Below are positions 7,427-15,199 of a DNA stretch of 64,000 nt, piece after piece. Location of the stretch: the NCBI RefSeq assembly GCF_020164485.1, contig NZ_JAIQZA010000010.1, positions 1 to 64,000 on the forward strand. The letters run 5' to 3'. Both the position numbers and the translations under genes were made by a program. Each line of letters opens with the position of its first letter. Positions within the stretch are counted from its first letter, which is position 1. Origin of the DNA: Salegentibacter tibetensis. Lineage in GTDB: Bacteria > Bacteroidota > Bacteroidia > Flavobacteriales > Flavobacteriaceae. Under the pieces are notes generated by a model that was not told where the DNA came from, made no database searches, and saw nothing but the letters and a program-made list of their open reading frames with translations.

Positions 7427-7933
7427 CGATTAAAAATCATTCTTATCCTAATTTTTATAGGGTTTCAAACTTTATATGGGCAAACAGCATATGGCATCAA
7501 AGGCGGGTTCAATTTATCCAAATACAATTCAGACCTGACTGATAACTATAGTTATAAGCCTGGATTTTATTTGGGAGGAACTGGGGAATTTGAACTTTAA
7601 CATCTTTAATTTAAAACCAGAGATATTTTTCAGCTTTTAGGGTTCCAACATGAATACTAATATTTAATTATATGATTTTAAATGATCCTCAAGCTGAAAG
7701 GGTGGAAGTCTCAAAAATTCGCATCAATGTATACGCAATCAATGTTCCTGTTTTACTTGACTTTTCACTTTCTGATAGCTTCTACCTGGAAGCTGGGCCA
7801 CAAGCCGTTATTTGTTCGTAACCTTTCGCACCAATAAAAGCCAGAGGACTAAAAAATTTCAATTAAGAACAAATACGGAAATTATACAGGCGAAAACGGC
7901 TATGTTTACCCTACATTAGCCGAATATGAGTAA
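7427..7933 (+). pseudogene. Decayed outer-membrane beta-barrel (PorT-like) gene
   Basis: The plus strand shows broken pieces of one protein in different frames. They are a signal peptide ending GFQTLYGQ, AYGIKGGFNLSKYNSDLTDN and KPGFYLGGTGEFEL, then a stop. Later pieces are FNLKPEIFFSF, VEVSKIRINVYAINVPVLLD and FSLSDSFYLEAGPQ. GxKGGxNxS, YxLGGxxEF and INVPVLxxFxxxxxxYLEAGPQ are landmarks of the outer-membrane beta-barrel family PF13568. Several stops and frame changes rule out expression as a full barrel. Ends are approximate, and no start codon is evident. Confidence 0.7.
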
Positions 7934-7968
7934 GAAATTTATATTAGACACCTTAAAATTCAGGAAAC

Positions 7969-8472
7969 ATGAGTGAACCAATAAATATCTGTTTGTCTTG
8001 TGGTTTATGTTGTGATGGCACTTTAATTGGTTTTGTACAGCTCGATAATGAAGAGCTGTCACCATTAAGGCAGTTGATGGAAATTGAAGAAACAGATGAA
8101 AATGGATTGTTTTTTCTACCCTGTAATGAATTTGGCTGCAATGGTTGTAATATTTATTCTCAAAGACCGAAAGCATGTAGCAATTTTGAGTGTGGAGTTT
8201 TGAAATCCTTTGAAAAAAAGGAGTTGAGTTTTGATAAGGCTATTGAAGTGATTGATGTAGTTAAACAAAAAAAGATATCCATTGAAAAACAGGTAGCAAC
8301 ACTACAGATTGAACTACAATCCAAATCATTTCACTTTAAAATGCTCGAATTGAAAAAGTTGCTTCGGAAAAATAAGTCTGAATTATCCTTATCACAAAAC
8401 CAACAGGAATTAATAGTGGAGCTCGAGGAACTTGAGAAGTTATTATCAAAGAGTTTTGGTGTTTCGTTTTAG
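7969..8472 (+). CDS. YkgJ-type cysteine-cluster protein
   Basis: The 167-residue protein begins with CLSCGLCCDGTL (Cys10, 13, 16, 17) and has a second set of cysteines (PCNEFGCNGCNIYSQRPKACSNFEC), the pattern of the YkgJ/PF03692 Fe-S or zinc-binding family. The second half (residues 85-165) is helical and charged, with heptad-like Leu/Ile spacing that suggests a coiled coil. Function is not known. The gene is intact, at the edge of the decayed patch, and the ATG at 7969 is the only start ahead of the first cysteine motif. Confidence 0.75.
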   Translation: MSEPINICLSCGLCCDGTLIGFVQLDNEELSPLRQLMEIEETDENGLFFLPCNEFGCNGCNIYSQRPKACSNFECGVLKSFEKKELSFDKAIEVIDVVKQKKISIEKQVATLQIELQSKSFHFKMLELKKLLRKNKSELSLSQNQQELIVELEELEKLLSKSFGVSF

Positions 8473-8543
8473 TAAACAACTTCGGAGCAAGCTCACAAAG
8501 CATTATTATTAGAAAATATCATTTGTTTTCGAGGCAAGCCTCG

Positions 8544-8575
8544 GAGCATTTAATCTCGATTATCAAGTAAAAATA
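8544..8575. repeat. 32-bp dispersed repeat (GAGCATTTAA...GTAAAAA), copy 1
   Basis: GAGCATTTAA, then CTCGATTATCAAG and TAAAAATAA. Copies with the same core lie at 18127-18160 and, inverted, at 25612-25642; in those two the centre is the perfect palindrome CTCGATTATCGAG, here slightly degraded. The stretch 8473-8783 contains no gene I can support; it holds this repeat and, at 8484-8497, TTCGGAGCAAGCTC, which is shared with repeat copies at 23183-23273 and 37217-37268. Confidence 0.8.
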
Positions 8576-8783
8576 ACTGGTGTTAAAAACGACTTATAAA
8601 AAATTCGGTTTAAGTGCGTAACGCAGCAGCATCCGTACTGGTTTTCTCCGCCAGGTTATTTATCTTGACTATTTAGAATAAATTGTTGAATTGCAGTCAA
8701 AACAAATGCCTGACTAATGAGGATTACAACTCGATAAAAAGAAGAATAAAACAAACCTGATTTAAGAATTTAAAGAAAGAATC

Positions 8784-9626
8784 ATGAAGAAATTAAGCTT
8801 AAATGACGGAAATAAAATACCGGTAGTAGGATTGGGAACCTACAAAGCTACAAACCGGGAAGGAATTGAATCGGTTACAGCTGCTATTTCCAATGGCTAT
8901 TCCCTAATAGACACGGCGGCAATATATGGAAATGAAGAAGCTGTTGGAAAAGGAATAAAAGCCAGCAGAGCTTTAAGAGAAGATATTTTTGTAACTACTA
9001 AGTTATGGCGGGAGAGTTTAGGCTATGAATCAGCTAAAAAAGAATTTGAAAAATCCTTGATAAGACTAGATCTAGACTACATTGATTTATATTTAATCCA
9101 CTGGCCTGCTAATGCTAAAAATTACGACAACTGGCAAAAAACCAATGCCGATACCTGGCGGGCAATGGAAGAATTACAAGCTGAAGGCAAAATAAAATCT
9201 ATAGGAGTAAGCAATTTTTTTCAGGAACATTTAGAAGCTTTATTTCAAACAGCCAATGTTATTCCGGCAATTAATCAAATAGAATTTCATCCAGGCTACT
9301 GGCAACAGGAATTAACAGAATACTGTAAAAAACAAAATATAGTAGTTGAGTCCTGGTCCCCTTTGGCAAGAGGAAAAGTATTTGAAAATGAAGTTCTGAA
9401 AGCAATCGCCAAAAAACATAACAAATCTGTTTCCCAGGTTTGTTTGCGATGGATTATTCAACACGATGTACTTGCGATCCCAAAATCTACATCGCCCAAA
9501 AGAATGCAAGAAAATATAGATCTATTCGATTTTGAACTGACACCAGCAGAAATGGAAAAAATTAACAAGCTTCCTCAAATGGGCTTTAGTGGAGAATTGC
9601 CTGACATCTGGCCAGACAGAGTTTAA
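8784..9626 (+). CDS. Aldo/keto reductase
   Basis: A 280-residue NADPH-dependent aldo/keto reductase of the AKR5 (2,5-diketogluconate reductase-like) type, which reduces carbonyl compounds in the cytoplasm. The catalytic tetrad is visible: Asp43 and Tyr48 (IDTAAIYGNE), Lys73 (TTKLW) and His106 (LIHWP). The NADPH-binding end IPKSTSPKRMQENIDLF near residue 233 is also present. Length is normal. The gene stands alone with about 310 bp upstream and 225 bp downstream; no substrate can be named. Confidence 0.92.
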   Translation: MKKLSLNDGNKIPVVGLGTYKATNREGIESVTAAISNGYSLIDTAAIYGNEEAVGKGIKASRALREDIFVTTKLWRESLGYESAKKEFEKSLIRLDLDYIDLYLIHWPANAKNYDNWQKTNADTWRAMEELQAEGKIKSIGVSNFFQEHLEALFQTANVIPAINQIEFHPGYWQQELTEYCKKQNIVVESWSPLARGKVFENEVLKAIAKKHNKSVSQVCLRWIIQHDVLAIPKSTSPKRMQENIDLFDFELTPAEMEKINKLPQMGFSGELPDIWPDRV

Positions 9627-9851
9627 GAAAAAATTGGCTTATATCTAACGAAAGCCAAAGTAAAAATAAACTTACGAATTAAAATCGCAAATAATTGTTT
9701 TTACCCTGCAACTTATACTAAAAGAGACCATTAGGAGTTTTACTACTGGCCTTTATAGGGGAAATATGACGCATAAAGAGATGTCTAGTATTTATTTATT
9801 TAACAAAAAAAAATTTGTATAGTTCAGCTGTTTCTTTGTATTTTCAAGGCT

Positions 9852-11306
9852 ATGAATTTAAAAAAGAGCGCTTTTTTCATTGTTGTTTTAATCATTTTAT
9901 CAAGTTGTTCTAAAGGGGATAGAGATTCCAGTGATGGAGTGCCTGGAGCCGGGCAGGATATTAAACCTTATAAAACTTTTAAAGATTTAGAAGCCATAAA
10001 AGAAGATGGCGTTTTACATGCGATAACCATATACAATTCCACGAGCTATTTTTTGTATAAAGGAGTACCTATGGGCTTTGAGTATGAATTATTATCCCGC
10101 CTGGCCGAAAACTTAGGCTTAAAGCTGAAAATCACAATAGCTAAAGATATCGATGACCTGTTTGATATGCTTAACAATGGCAAAGGTGATATAATTGCCT
10201 ATGGCTTAACCATAACTGAGCCCAGAAAAAAACTCGTAAGTTTTACAGAAAATCATTACGTAACACACCAGGCTTTAGTACAGCGAATGCCCGATAACTG
10301 GCGCTCACTACCCGGCTACAAAATAGATAGACAGTTAATTTCAAACACGCTTGAATTAACAAACAATACCGTGTGGGTTAGAGAAAATTCATCTTATGCT
10401 GAAAGACTGAAAAACTTACAGGATGAGATTGGTGCTGACATTCCAATAGAACATATTGAAGGAAATGTTACTACAGATGAAATAATTAAAATGGTAGTGG
10501 ATGGTGAAATTGAAAGAACAGTTGCAGATTACAACATTGCATCTATCAATAAAACCTACTATCCTATACTAGATATTGATACCAGGGTTTCGTTTTCTCA
10601 ACGTATAGCCTGGGCGGTAAGACAGAATTCTCCCGACTTACTGAAAGCGATAAACAAATGGATAAACAAAGAGAAAAAGTCTGACGATTACTATGTGATT
10701 TATAATAAGTATTTTAAAAATTCCAGGTCTAACAGGAGGAGGATTAGAAGTGATTTTAACAGTAAAAATAGTAATAAGATAAGTCAGTACGATGATATTA
10801 TTAAAGAAAATGCTTCTGAAATAGGATGGGATTGGCGTTTCCTTTCTTCTCAAGTCTACCAGGAATCCAGGTTTGAGCCTAATGCAGAGTCATGGGCGGG
10901 TGCATCCGGACTAATACAATTAATGCCGGAAACGGCAAAAGAAGTTGGCGTAAGCAACACTCACAATCCAGAAGAAAATCTAAGAGGAGGCGTAAAGTAT
11001 TTAGATATGATGCGTGATAATTTTGAAGCTGTAGAAGATTCAATCCAAAAAGTAAAGTTCACTTTAGCCGCCTTCAACTGTGGTGCCGGTCACGTTTTTG
11101 ATGCTATGCGCCTGGCAGAAAAGAATGGGAAAAACCCGAATATCTGGGACGAAAATGTAGAAGAATATATACTGAAATTAAAGGATAAGAAATATTATCT
11201 TGATGATGTGGTTAAATATGGTTTTGTGAGGGGAACAGAACCATACAACTACGTAAAAGATATATTTTTACGCTACGAGCACTATAAAAAGTTTATTGAA
11301 AAATAA
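9852..11306 (+). CDS. mltF: MltF-like lytic transglycosylase lipoprotein
   Basis: The 484-residue product is built like MltF: a lipoprotein signal (VVLIILSSCSKG, lipid on the Cys), a periplasmic solute-binding domain (SBP_bac_3, about residues 50-290, with GVPMGFEYELLSRLAENLGL and GDIIAYGLTITEPR) and a C-terminal SLT transglycosylase domain (about 310-470). The catalytic Glu is Glu338 in YQESRFEPNAESWAGASG, followed by GLIQLMPETA and the AFNCGAGHV block. It cleaves peptidoglycan to 1,6-anhydro products; the binding domain is thought to tune activity. The Cys places it in a membrane. It is a single-gene unit. Confidence 0.92.
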   Translation: MNLKKSAFFIVVLIILSSCSKGDRDSSDGVPGAGQDIKPYKTFKDLEAIKEDGVLHAITIYNSTSYFLYKGVPMGFEYELLSRLAENLGLKLKITIAKDIDDLFDMLNNGKGDIIAYGLTITEPRKKLVSFTENHYVTHQALVQRMPDNWRSLPGYKIDRQLISNTLELTNNTVWVRENSSYAERLKNLQDEIGADIPIEHIEGNVTTDEIIKMVVDGEIERTVADYNIASINKTYYPILDIDTRVSFSQRIAWAVRQNSPDLLKAINKWINKEKKSDDYYVIYNKYFKNSRSNRRRIRSDFNSKNSNKISQYDDIIKENASEIGWDWRFLSSQVYQESRFEPNAESWAGASGLIQLMPETAKEVGVSNTHNPEENLRGGVKYLDMMRDNFEAVEDSIQKVKFTLAAFNCGAGHVFDAMRLAEKNGKNPNIWDENVEEYILKLKDKKYYLDDVVKYGFVRGTEPYNYVKDIFLRYEHYKKFIEK

Positions 11307-11520
11307 ACCTAACTTTAGAGGTATTCGCACCTTATTTGCCTTTTCCAATAAAATCCACTTTTTACTATTTCCTTAAGAAAAAAGTTAAAAACCTGTTGGT
11401 AAAATAGCCGGGATTTTACGGTTTTCCACAGTTTTAGGCGTTGGGATTTATATATATTTGAAGGAATCCTATCTCGTCTATAAGTACAGATAAATGATTA
11501 AATAATAGAGGATATAACGA

Positions 11521-11542
11521 GTTATACCTAATTTTAAAATAG
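11521..11542. repeat. Left inverted repeat flanking the ATPase/RloB pair
   Basis: Bases 11521-11542 (GTTATACCTAATTTTAAAAT plus AG) match the inverted complement of 13494-13515 at 19 of 22 positions by eye. The repeat overlaps the stop codon of rloB (11534-11536). Next to it, at 11510-11528, GGATATAAC-GA-GTTATACC is itself a small palindrome. Together with the right copy it brackets exactly the two-gene module. Confidence 0.55.
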
Positions 11543-12142
11543 AAATTTTTTCGGTTCAAACAGTTTTCTTACAAGTTTATGCATATTAGTATAAGCCGAT
11601 AGGTCATATGGTTTAGTGCCTCTAGCCAAATCGTTTTCTACTTGATTATCTAACCAATCTCCATTCTTGATTGCAGTACCTATTTTATCTTTTAATTCCA
11701 AAAAGCAATTAGTAGACTTTTCATAATCCGCTAAATGATTCTTCTTAATATAAGATATTACATCATCACACTTTTTGAATCCAATAGTGGTTTTTTCGAA
11801 ATGAAGTAGAACCCAATATTCGAAACAGATTACAGAAAGAGCTACTTTAATTTTACTTGTATAAGCCATATCAACAGCTCTATCAAGATTAGCGTGACCA
11901 TCTTTATCTAAGACTATCCAAACTTCATCATAAGGATTTCGATCTCTTTTAGCTTTTTTCCTTCTTTCCTTTGCTTCGGTAACTAGGCCTACAGGACTGA
12001 AATCTCGCGGTTGATAAATTTCAATATCTACTGCTGCAAGGTCCCTTTTGGTTTTTTCATCTTTTTTAAATGAATCTAAATATAACAAGGAAGATTTTTT
12101 GTCCTCACATAAGATTAGAATTCTCTTGGATACCTGTATCAA
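11534..12142 (-). CDS. rloB: RloB-family protein (AbiLii-like)
   Basis: The 202-residue protein fits the RloB family (PF13707), a Toprim-related fold found with an ATPase partner. Landmarks are RILILCEDKKSSLLYLDSF at the N-terminus (first acidic motif), VWIVLDKDGHANL near residue 73 (the DxD-type motif) and SVICFEYWVLLHFEKT near 103 (FExWxLLHF, a hallmark). The family is known from restriction-linked loci (rlo = restriction-linked ORF) and from the lactococcal abortive-infection system AbiL. It follows the ATPase by 2 bp, so both are probably one operon. Nuclease activity is inferred. Confidence 0.85.
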   Translation of the reverse strand: MIQVSKRILILCEDKKSSLLYLDSFKKDEKTKRDLAAVDIEIYQPRDFSPVGLVTEAKERRKKAKRDRNPYDEVWIVLDKDGHANLDRAVDMAYTSKIKVALSVICFEYWVLLHFEKTTIGFKKCDDVISYIKKNHLADYEKSTNCFLELKDKIGTAIKNGDWLDNQVENDLARGTKPYDLSAYTNMHKLVRKLFEPKKFLF

Positions 12143-12144
12143 AA

Positions 12145-13449
12145 TTATAACTCTAAATTTAATTCACTTAATACTGGAATCGCTCTATATCTTCCACTTA
12201 GATACCATCGATCTATTGGAACATCTTTCCTGACGCCTTTGATATCACTTAATTTATATAATATGCTTCCGCCTTCAAATTCTTTGTCTACGAAACAGAT
12301 TTGGTCCCTTCTAAATAAATCATTATCCAAAAGTGTACTATCGTGAGTAGCAAAAATTAATTGAGCATTTTTTGGATTATTTTCCTTGCTATGAAATAAT
12401 TTGATTAACATTTTAGACAATAATGGATGTAAACCCTTATCCAATTCATCAATTACAATTACACCACCATCTTCTAGGGTGCTAATTATTAAACTACCAA
12501 TCGTTAAAAGCTTCTTAGTTCCAAAAGATTCTTCTTCAAGATCAAGATACTCTTGGCCAATTTCTTTATCATTATCAAATAATTTATGATTGGTCTTTAC
12601 ATTGTATTTATATCTCTCAATAAAGTTTTCTTTAATTTCATCAGGAATATTTTCAGGAAACTTAAAATTATCCGAATCGTTTTTCGATATATCGAAATCA
12701 GCAATATTGGTATCTGCGGCTTTTAAAAGTTTTAAAATATTAGAACGCAATTTATTATCGCTTAGCATCATTTCCGAAAATGCTCGAATCACTGTTTTAT
12801 CGTATTCTGTATCGTGAATAGTTGAAACGTAGAAATATCTGGTGAAAAATAAATATACTTCACTCAAATATTTAATCTTACTTGATGCTGCTTTTGAGAT
12901 AAATAATTGGTTATTTAATAAATTATCTTCTATAGCCTTTTTTGAGCCTTTATAATATTCTCCATAATTTATTTTACCCTTATTTCTAATAAATAATTTA
13001 GATTTAACCCCTTCAGGATAAAAATGTAGACTTTCGTAAGAAATTTCTTTTTCTAAGTACTTAATAGTATAATTGAATCTGTACTTACTTTCTGGAACAA
13101 TAAAATCGATACTAAAATTTACACTCTCTTTCGATTTTTTCTTATCAAATCTAAAAGGCTCATAGGCATCAATACTTTGATCAACTTTATAGTCACTAGA
13201 ATTCTCAATCATATAAGTCAATGCTTTAAAAGCCATTAAAACATTACTTTTTCCAGATGCATTTCTCCCATATAAAATTAATGATTTGAGAAGGGAGTTT
13301 TTACCCTCCTTAAATGAATTATATGGAAGATGATCTTCTTTAATTCTATTAGATTCAGTAAAATCCAATATCAATGGATCTTTAATTGATCTAAAGTTCT
13401 CAACTTTAAAAGATAAAATCATATTCAAGTTCGGATTAACCTTATTCAT
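12145..13449 (-). CDS. AAA/SMC-like ATPase partner of RloB (AbiLi/RloA-like)
   Basis: ATPase of the OLD/AAA_15 type. From the chosen start MNKVNPNLNMILSF it has 434 residues: ILSFKVENFRSI (N-terminal strand of the ABC-like fold), Walker A LYGRNASGKSNVL near residue 60, and a late Walker B with VIVIDELDKGLHPLLSKML near 343 and FATHDSTLL (switch His) near 374. The frame is open up to 13482 and MILS at 13422 is also a possible start. With RloB this makes a two-gene AbiL-like defence pair; the ATPase probably senses infection and RloB acts as effector (inference). Its codon use is markedly A/T-rich compared with neighbours, fitting acquisition. Confidence 0.85.
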   Translation of the reverse strand: MNKVNPNLNMILSFKVENFRSIKDPLILDFTESNRIKEDHLPYNSFKEGKNSLLKSLILYGRNASGKSNVLMAFKALTYMIENSSDYKVDQSIDAYEPFRFDKKKSKESVNFSIDFIVPESKYRFNYTIKYLEKEISYESLHFYPEGVKSKLFIRNKGKINYGEYYKGSKKAIEDNLLNNQLFISKAASSKIKYLSEVYLFFTRYFYVSTIHDTEYDKTVIRAFSEMMLSDNKLRSNILKLLKAADTNIADFDISKNDSDNFKFPENIPDEIKENFIERYKYNVKTNHKLFDNDKEIGQEYLDLEEESFGTKKLLTIGSLIISTLEDGGVIVIDELDKGLHPLLSKMLIKLFHSKENNPKNAQLIFATHDSTLLDNDLFRRDQICFVDKEFEGGSILYKLSDIKGVRKDVPIDRWYLSGRYRAIPVLSELNLEL

Positions 13450-13493
13450 TGCGAAAATAATGCAAAAAACAATAATAAACATTATTATTAAGT

Positions 13494-13515
13494 AAATTTT
13501 AAAACTAGGTATAAC
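13494..13515. repeat. Right inverted repeat flanking the ATPase/RloB pair
   Basis: AAATTTTAAAACTAGGTATA followed by AC. It is the inverted partner of 11521-11542 (19 of 22 positions). It lies 45 bp upstream of the chosen ATPase start. The rest of the gap to 13739 holds no supported gene; on the minus strand, directly past the aminotransferase stop, a 34-codon stop-free piece ending GYFDGKNYISEQLGSSN could be a gene fragment, which I cannot identify. Confidence 0.55.
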
Positions 13516-13739
13516 AACGACTCATCGCGAATAACGGGTATTATCGAAAAAGAATAATTTTAGAAACCAAGAAAGAAATGGTTAATCCGACAAGTCCACA
13601 TCCCTTACTCCACCTGCAAGTGTAAGCTTCCCTTAATTAGAACTGCCTAATTGTTCAGAAATATAGTTTTTACCGTCAAAATACCCGAAAATATTACTAA
13701 AACCAGGTTCTAATCTATTGATTAGGACTACTGTGTAAA

Positions 13740-14642
13740 TTACCCCCTCGTCCTCTCTATAAAAGCCTCCTGTAATTTTTTAGTAACACTATCTTTTTGG
13801 GCGGTGTAGACTTTTTTGTCTTTGTGGGTAATGGAGCTTATGGGAATAATTTGCGTGGTGGTGCCGGTTACAAAAATTTCTTCTACTTCTACCAGTTCAT
13901 CTATATGTACGGCTTTTTCAACCACTTTTATGTTTAAGTCGGCGCAGATGTTAATCACTTCAGCGCGGGTAATCCCGGAGAGAATTTTATGACCTTCAGG
14001 ATGGGTATGCAACACCCCGTATTTTACAAAAAACAGGCTGGAGTGAGAACCTTCGGTAAAATAGCCTTTGCGTACCAGGAGGTTTTCGGCAAAACCGGCA
14101 GCGATCGCTTCTTCGTTGGCCATCACATTCGCCAAAAGTGCTGTCGACTTAATATCGCAGCGATGCCAGCGTTTATCTTCGGTGGCGATTACTTCCCAGG
14201 TTTTCTTTTCAAAACCTTCTAAAGTCACGGGAAAGGCATATAGCAAGAGGGTGGTTTCTATCTTTTCGGGAATAAAATGGCTCCTGGCCGCTGTTCCCCT
14301 ACTTACCTGGATATAAACCGCAGCATCAACTTCATTTAAACCGGCGCGGTCTATGGCTTCGTACATCAATTCTTCCAGCGCATAAGCATCAAAAGAAACC
14401 TGGATCTCGTCCAGGCAATATTGCAGGCGTTTCAGGTGTTCATTAAGCTTAAAAGCATTTCCTTTATAAAATGGGGTTACTTCGTAAATTCCGTCGCCAA
14501 ACATAAACGCCCGGTCAAAAACCGACACAAAAGCCTCATCGGGTTTTAGCCATTTTCCGTTTAAATAAACTTCCGAAGGGTACTTTTTTTCAGGTTTCAT
14601 AATAACTTTGCACTTACTATTAATATTCTTCATTTTTTCCAT
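13740..14642 (-). CDS. Class IV aminotransferase (D-alanine transaminase type)
   Basis: A 300-residue PLP enzyme of fold type IV. VSVFDRAFMFGDGIYEVTPFY (residues 39-59) is the class signature, Lys165 in KSTALLANVMANEEA binds PLP, and FTEGSHSSLFFVKYGVL and ILSGITRAEV complete the phosphate-binding side. The SSNLFF-like motif and DRAFMFGDGIYEV favour D-amino-acid transaminase over branched-chain transaminase or ADC lyase, but the split is not certain by eye. It would convert D-alanine and 2-oxoglutarate to pyruvate and D-glutamate, feeding peptidoglycan synthesis. The start may be the later Met at 14600 (MKPEKKYPSE). Single gene, minus strand. Confidence 0.85.
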   Translation of the reverse strand: MEKMKNINSKCKVIMKPEKKYPSEVYLNGKWLKPDEAFVSVFDRAFMFGDGIYEVTPFYKGNAFKLNEHLKRLQYCLDEIQVSFDAYALEELMYEAIDRAGLNEVDAAVYIQVSRGTAARSHFIPEKIETTLLLYAFPVTLEGFEKKTWEVIATEDKRWHRCDIKSTALLANVMANEEAIAAGFAENLLVRKGYFTEGSHSSLFFVKYGVLHTHPEGHKILSGITRAEVINICADLNIKVVEKAVHIDELVEVEEIFVTGTTTQIIPISSITHKDKKVYTAQKDSVTKKLQEAFIERTRG

Positions 14643-14917
14643 TGATGAAAAAACGAAGCAAAAAAATCTAGGCTTACGAAACTTTATCTAAATTTTTCGC
14701 TCGACACCTAAATTTTAGGAACTCGCCTCTCTAATTCAACTAGAAAGAAAAAGACGTTTGGCTCAAACAGCCTAAAATTTTACGGTGCTTTCGCTTCAAA
14801 TTTTACGATAAATTTTCGATAGGCCATTAAATCAAAAAGGCCTTTAACTCTATAAAAATAGCTAACAATAAAACTCAAAAAAATATTTGGAACGTTTTAT
14901 TTCCTAAAACATTTATT

Positions 14918-15199
14918 TTAACTAAAATACTGGTGCAATTGCTGCAGCCATTGCATTTCGTAATAGCGAACTATGCTTATTACAATTACCCCGGCGCCTA
15001 CATAAACCCAGGAGTAGGAATCGCGTTTAAGCATAATCCCGCCCACCACGGCAAAAATCACAAAAGGGATGGCCATAATAAGGTTTGGCAACGGCCAGGC
15101 ATCACGAAATACCACGGCAATGATCTTCATAGCACCATAAAAAATGCTGTAAAAAAAAATGATCTTGCAAATGAGTGATTTTAAATTTCGTTGCCTCAT
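14918..15199 (-). CDS. Small inner-membrane protein, unknown
   Basis: A 93-residue protein with three hydrophobic stretches: about residues 12-28 (IIFFYSIFYGAMKIIAV), 36-55 (LPNLIMAIPFVIFAVVGGIM) and 62-80 (SWVYVGAGVIVISIVRYY). I do not recognise a named family. Its start codon directly abuts the amidase stop codon, so it is probably the last gene of an amidase transcript. The short length, basic N-terminus (MRQRNLK) and lack of conserved polar motifs give no hint of function. Confidence 0.65.
   Translation of the reverse strand: MRQRNLKSLICKIIFFYSIFYGAMKIIAVVFRDAWPLPNLIMAIPFVIFAVVGGIMLKRDSYSWVYVGAGVIVISIVRYYEMQWLQQLHQYFS

Noticed and set aside
11453-11460. TATATTTG on the plus strand
   Set aside because: Fits a -7 element but no plus-strand gene follows and no -33 partner is seen; it may only be A/T-rich sequence.
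11510-13540. Integron-like attC sites around the ATPase/RloB pair
   Set aside because: GTTATAC/GTATAAC arms recall attC core sites, but the GTTRRRY and RYYYAAC consensus is not met and no integrase is seen, so only inverted repeats are reported.
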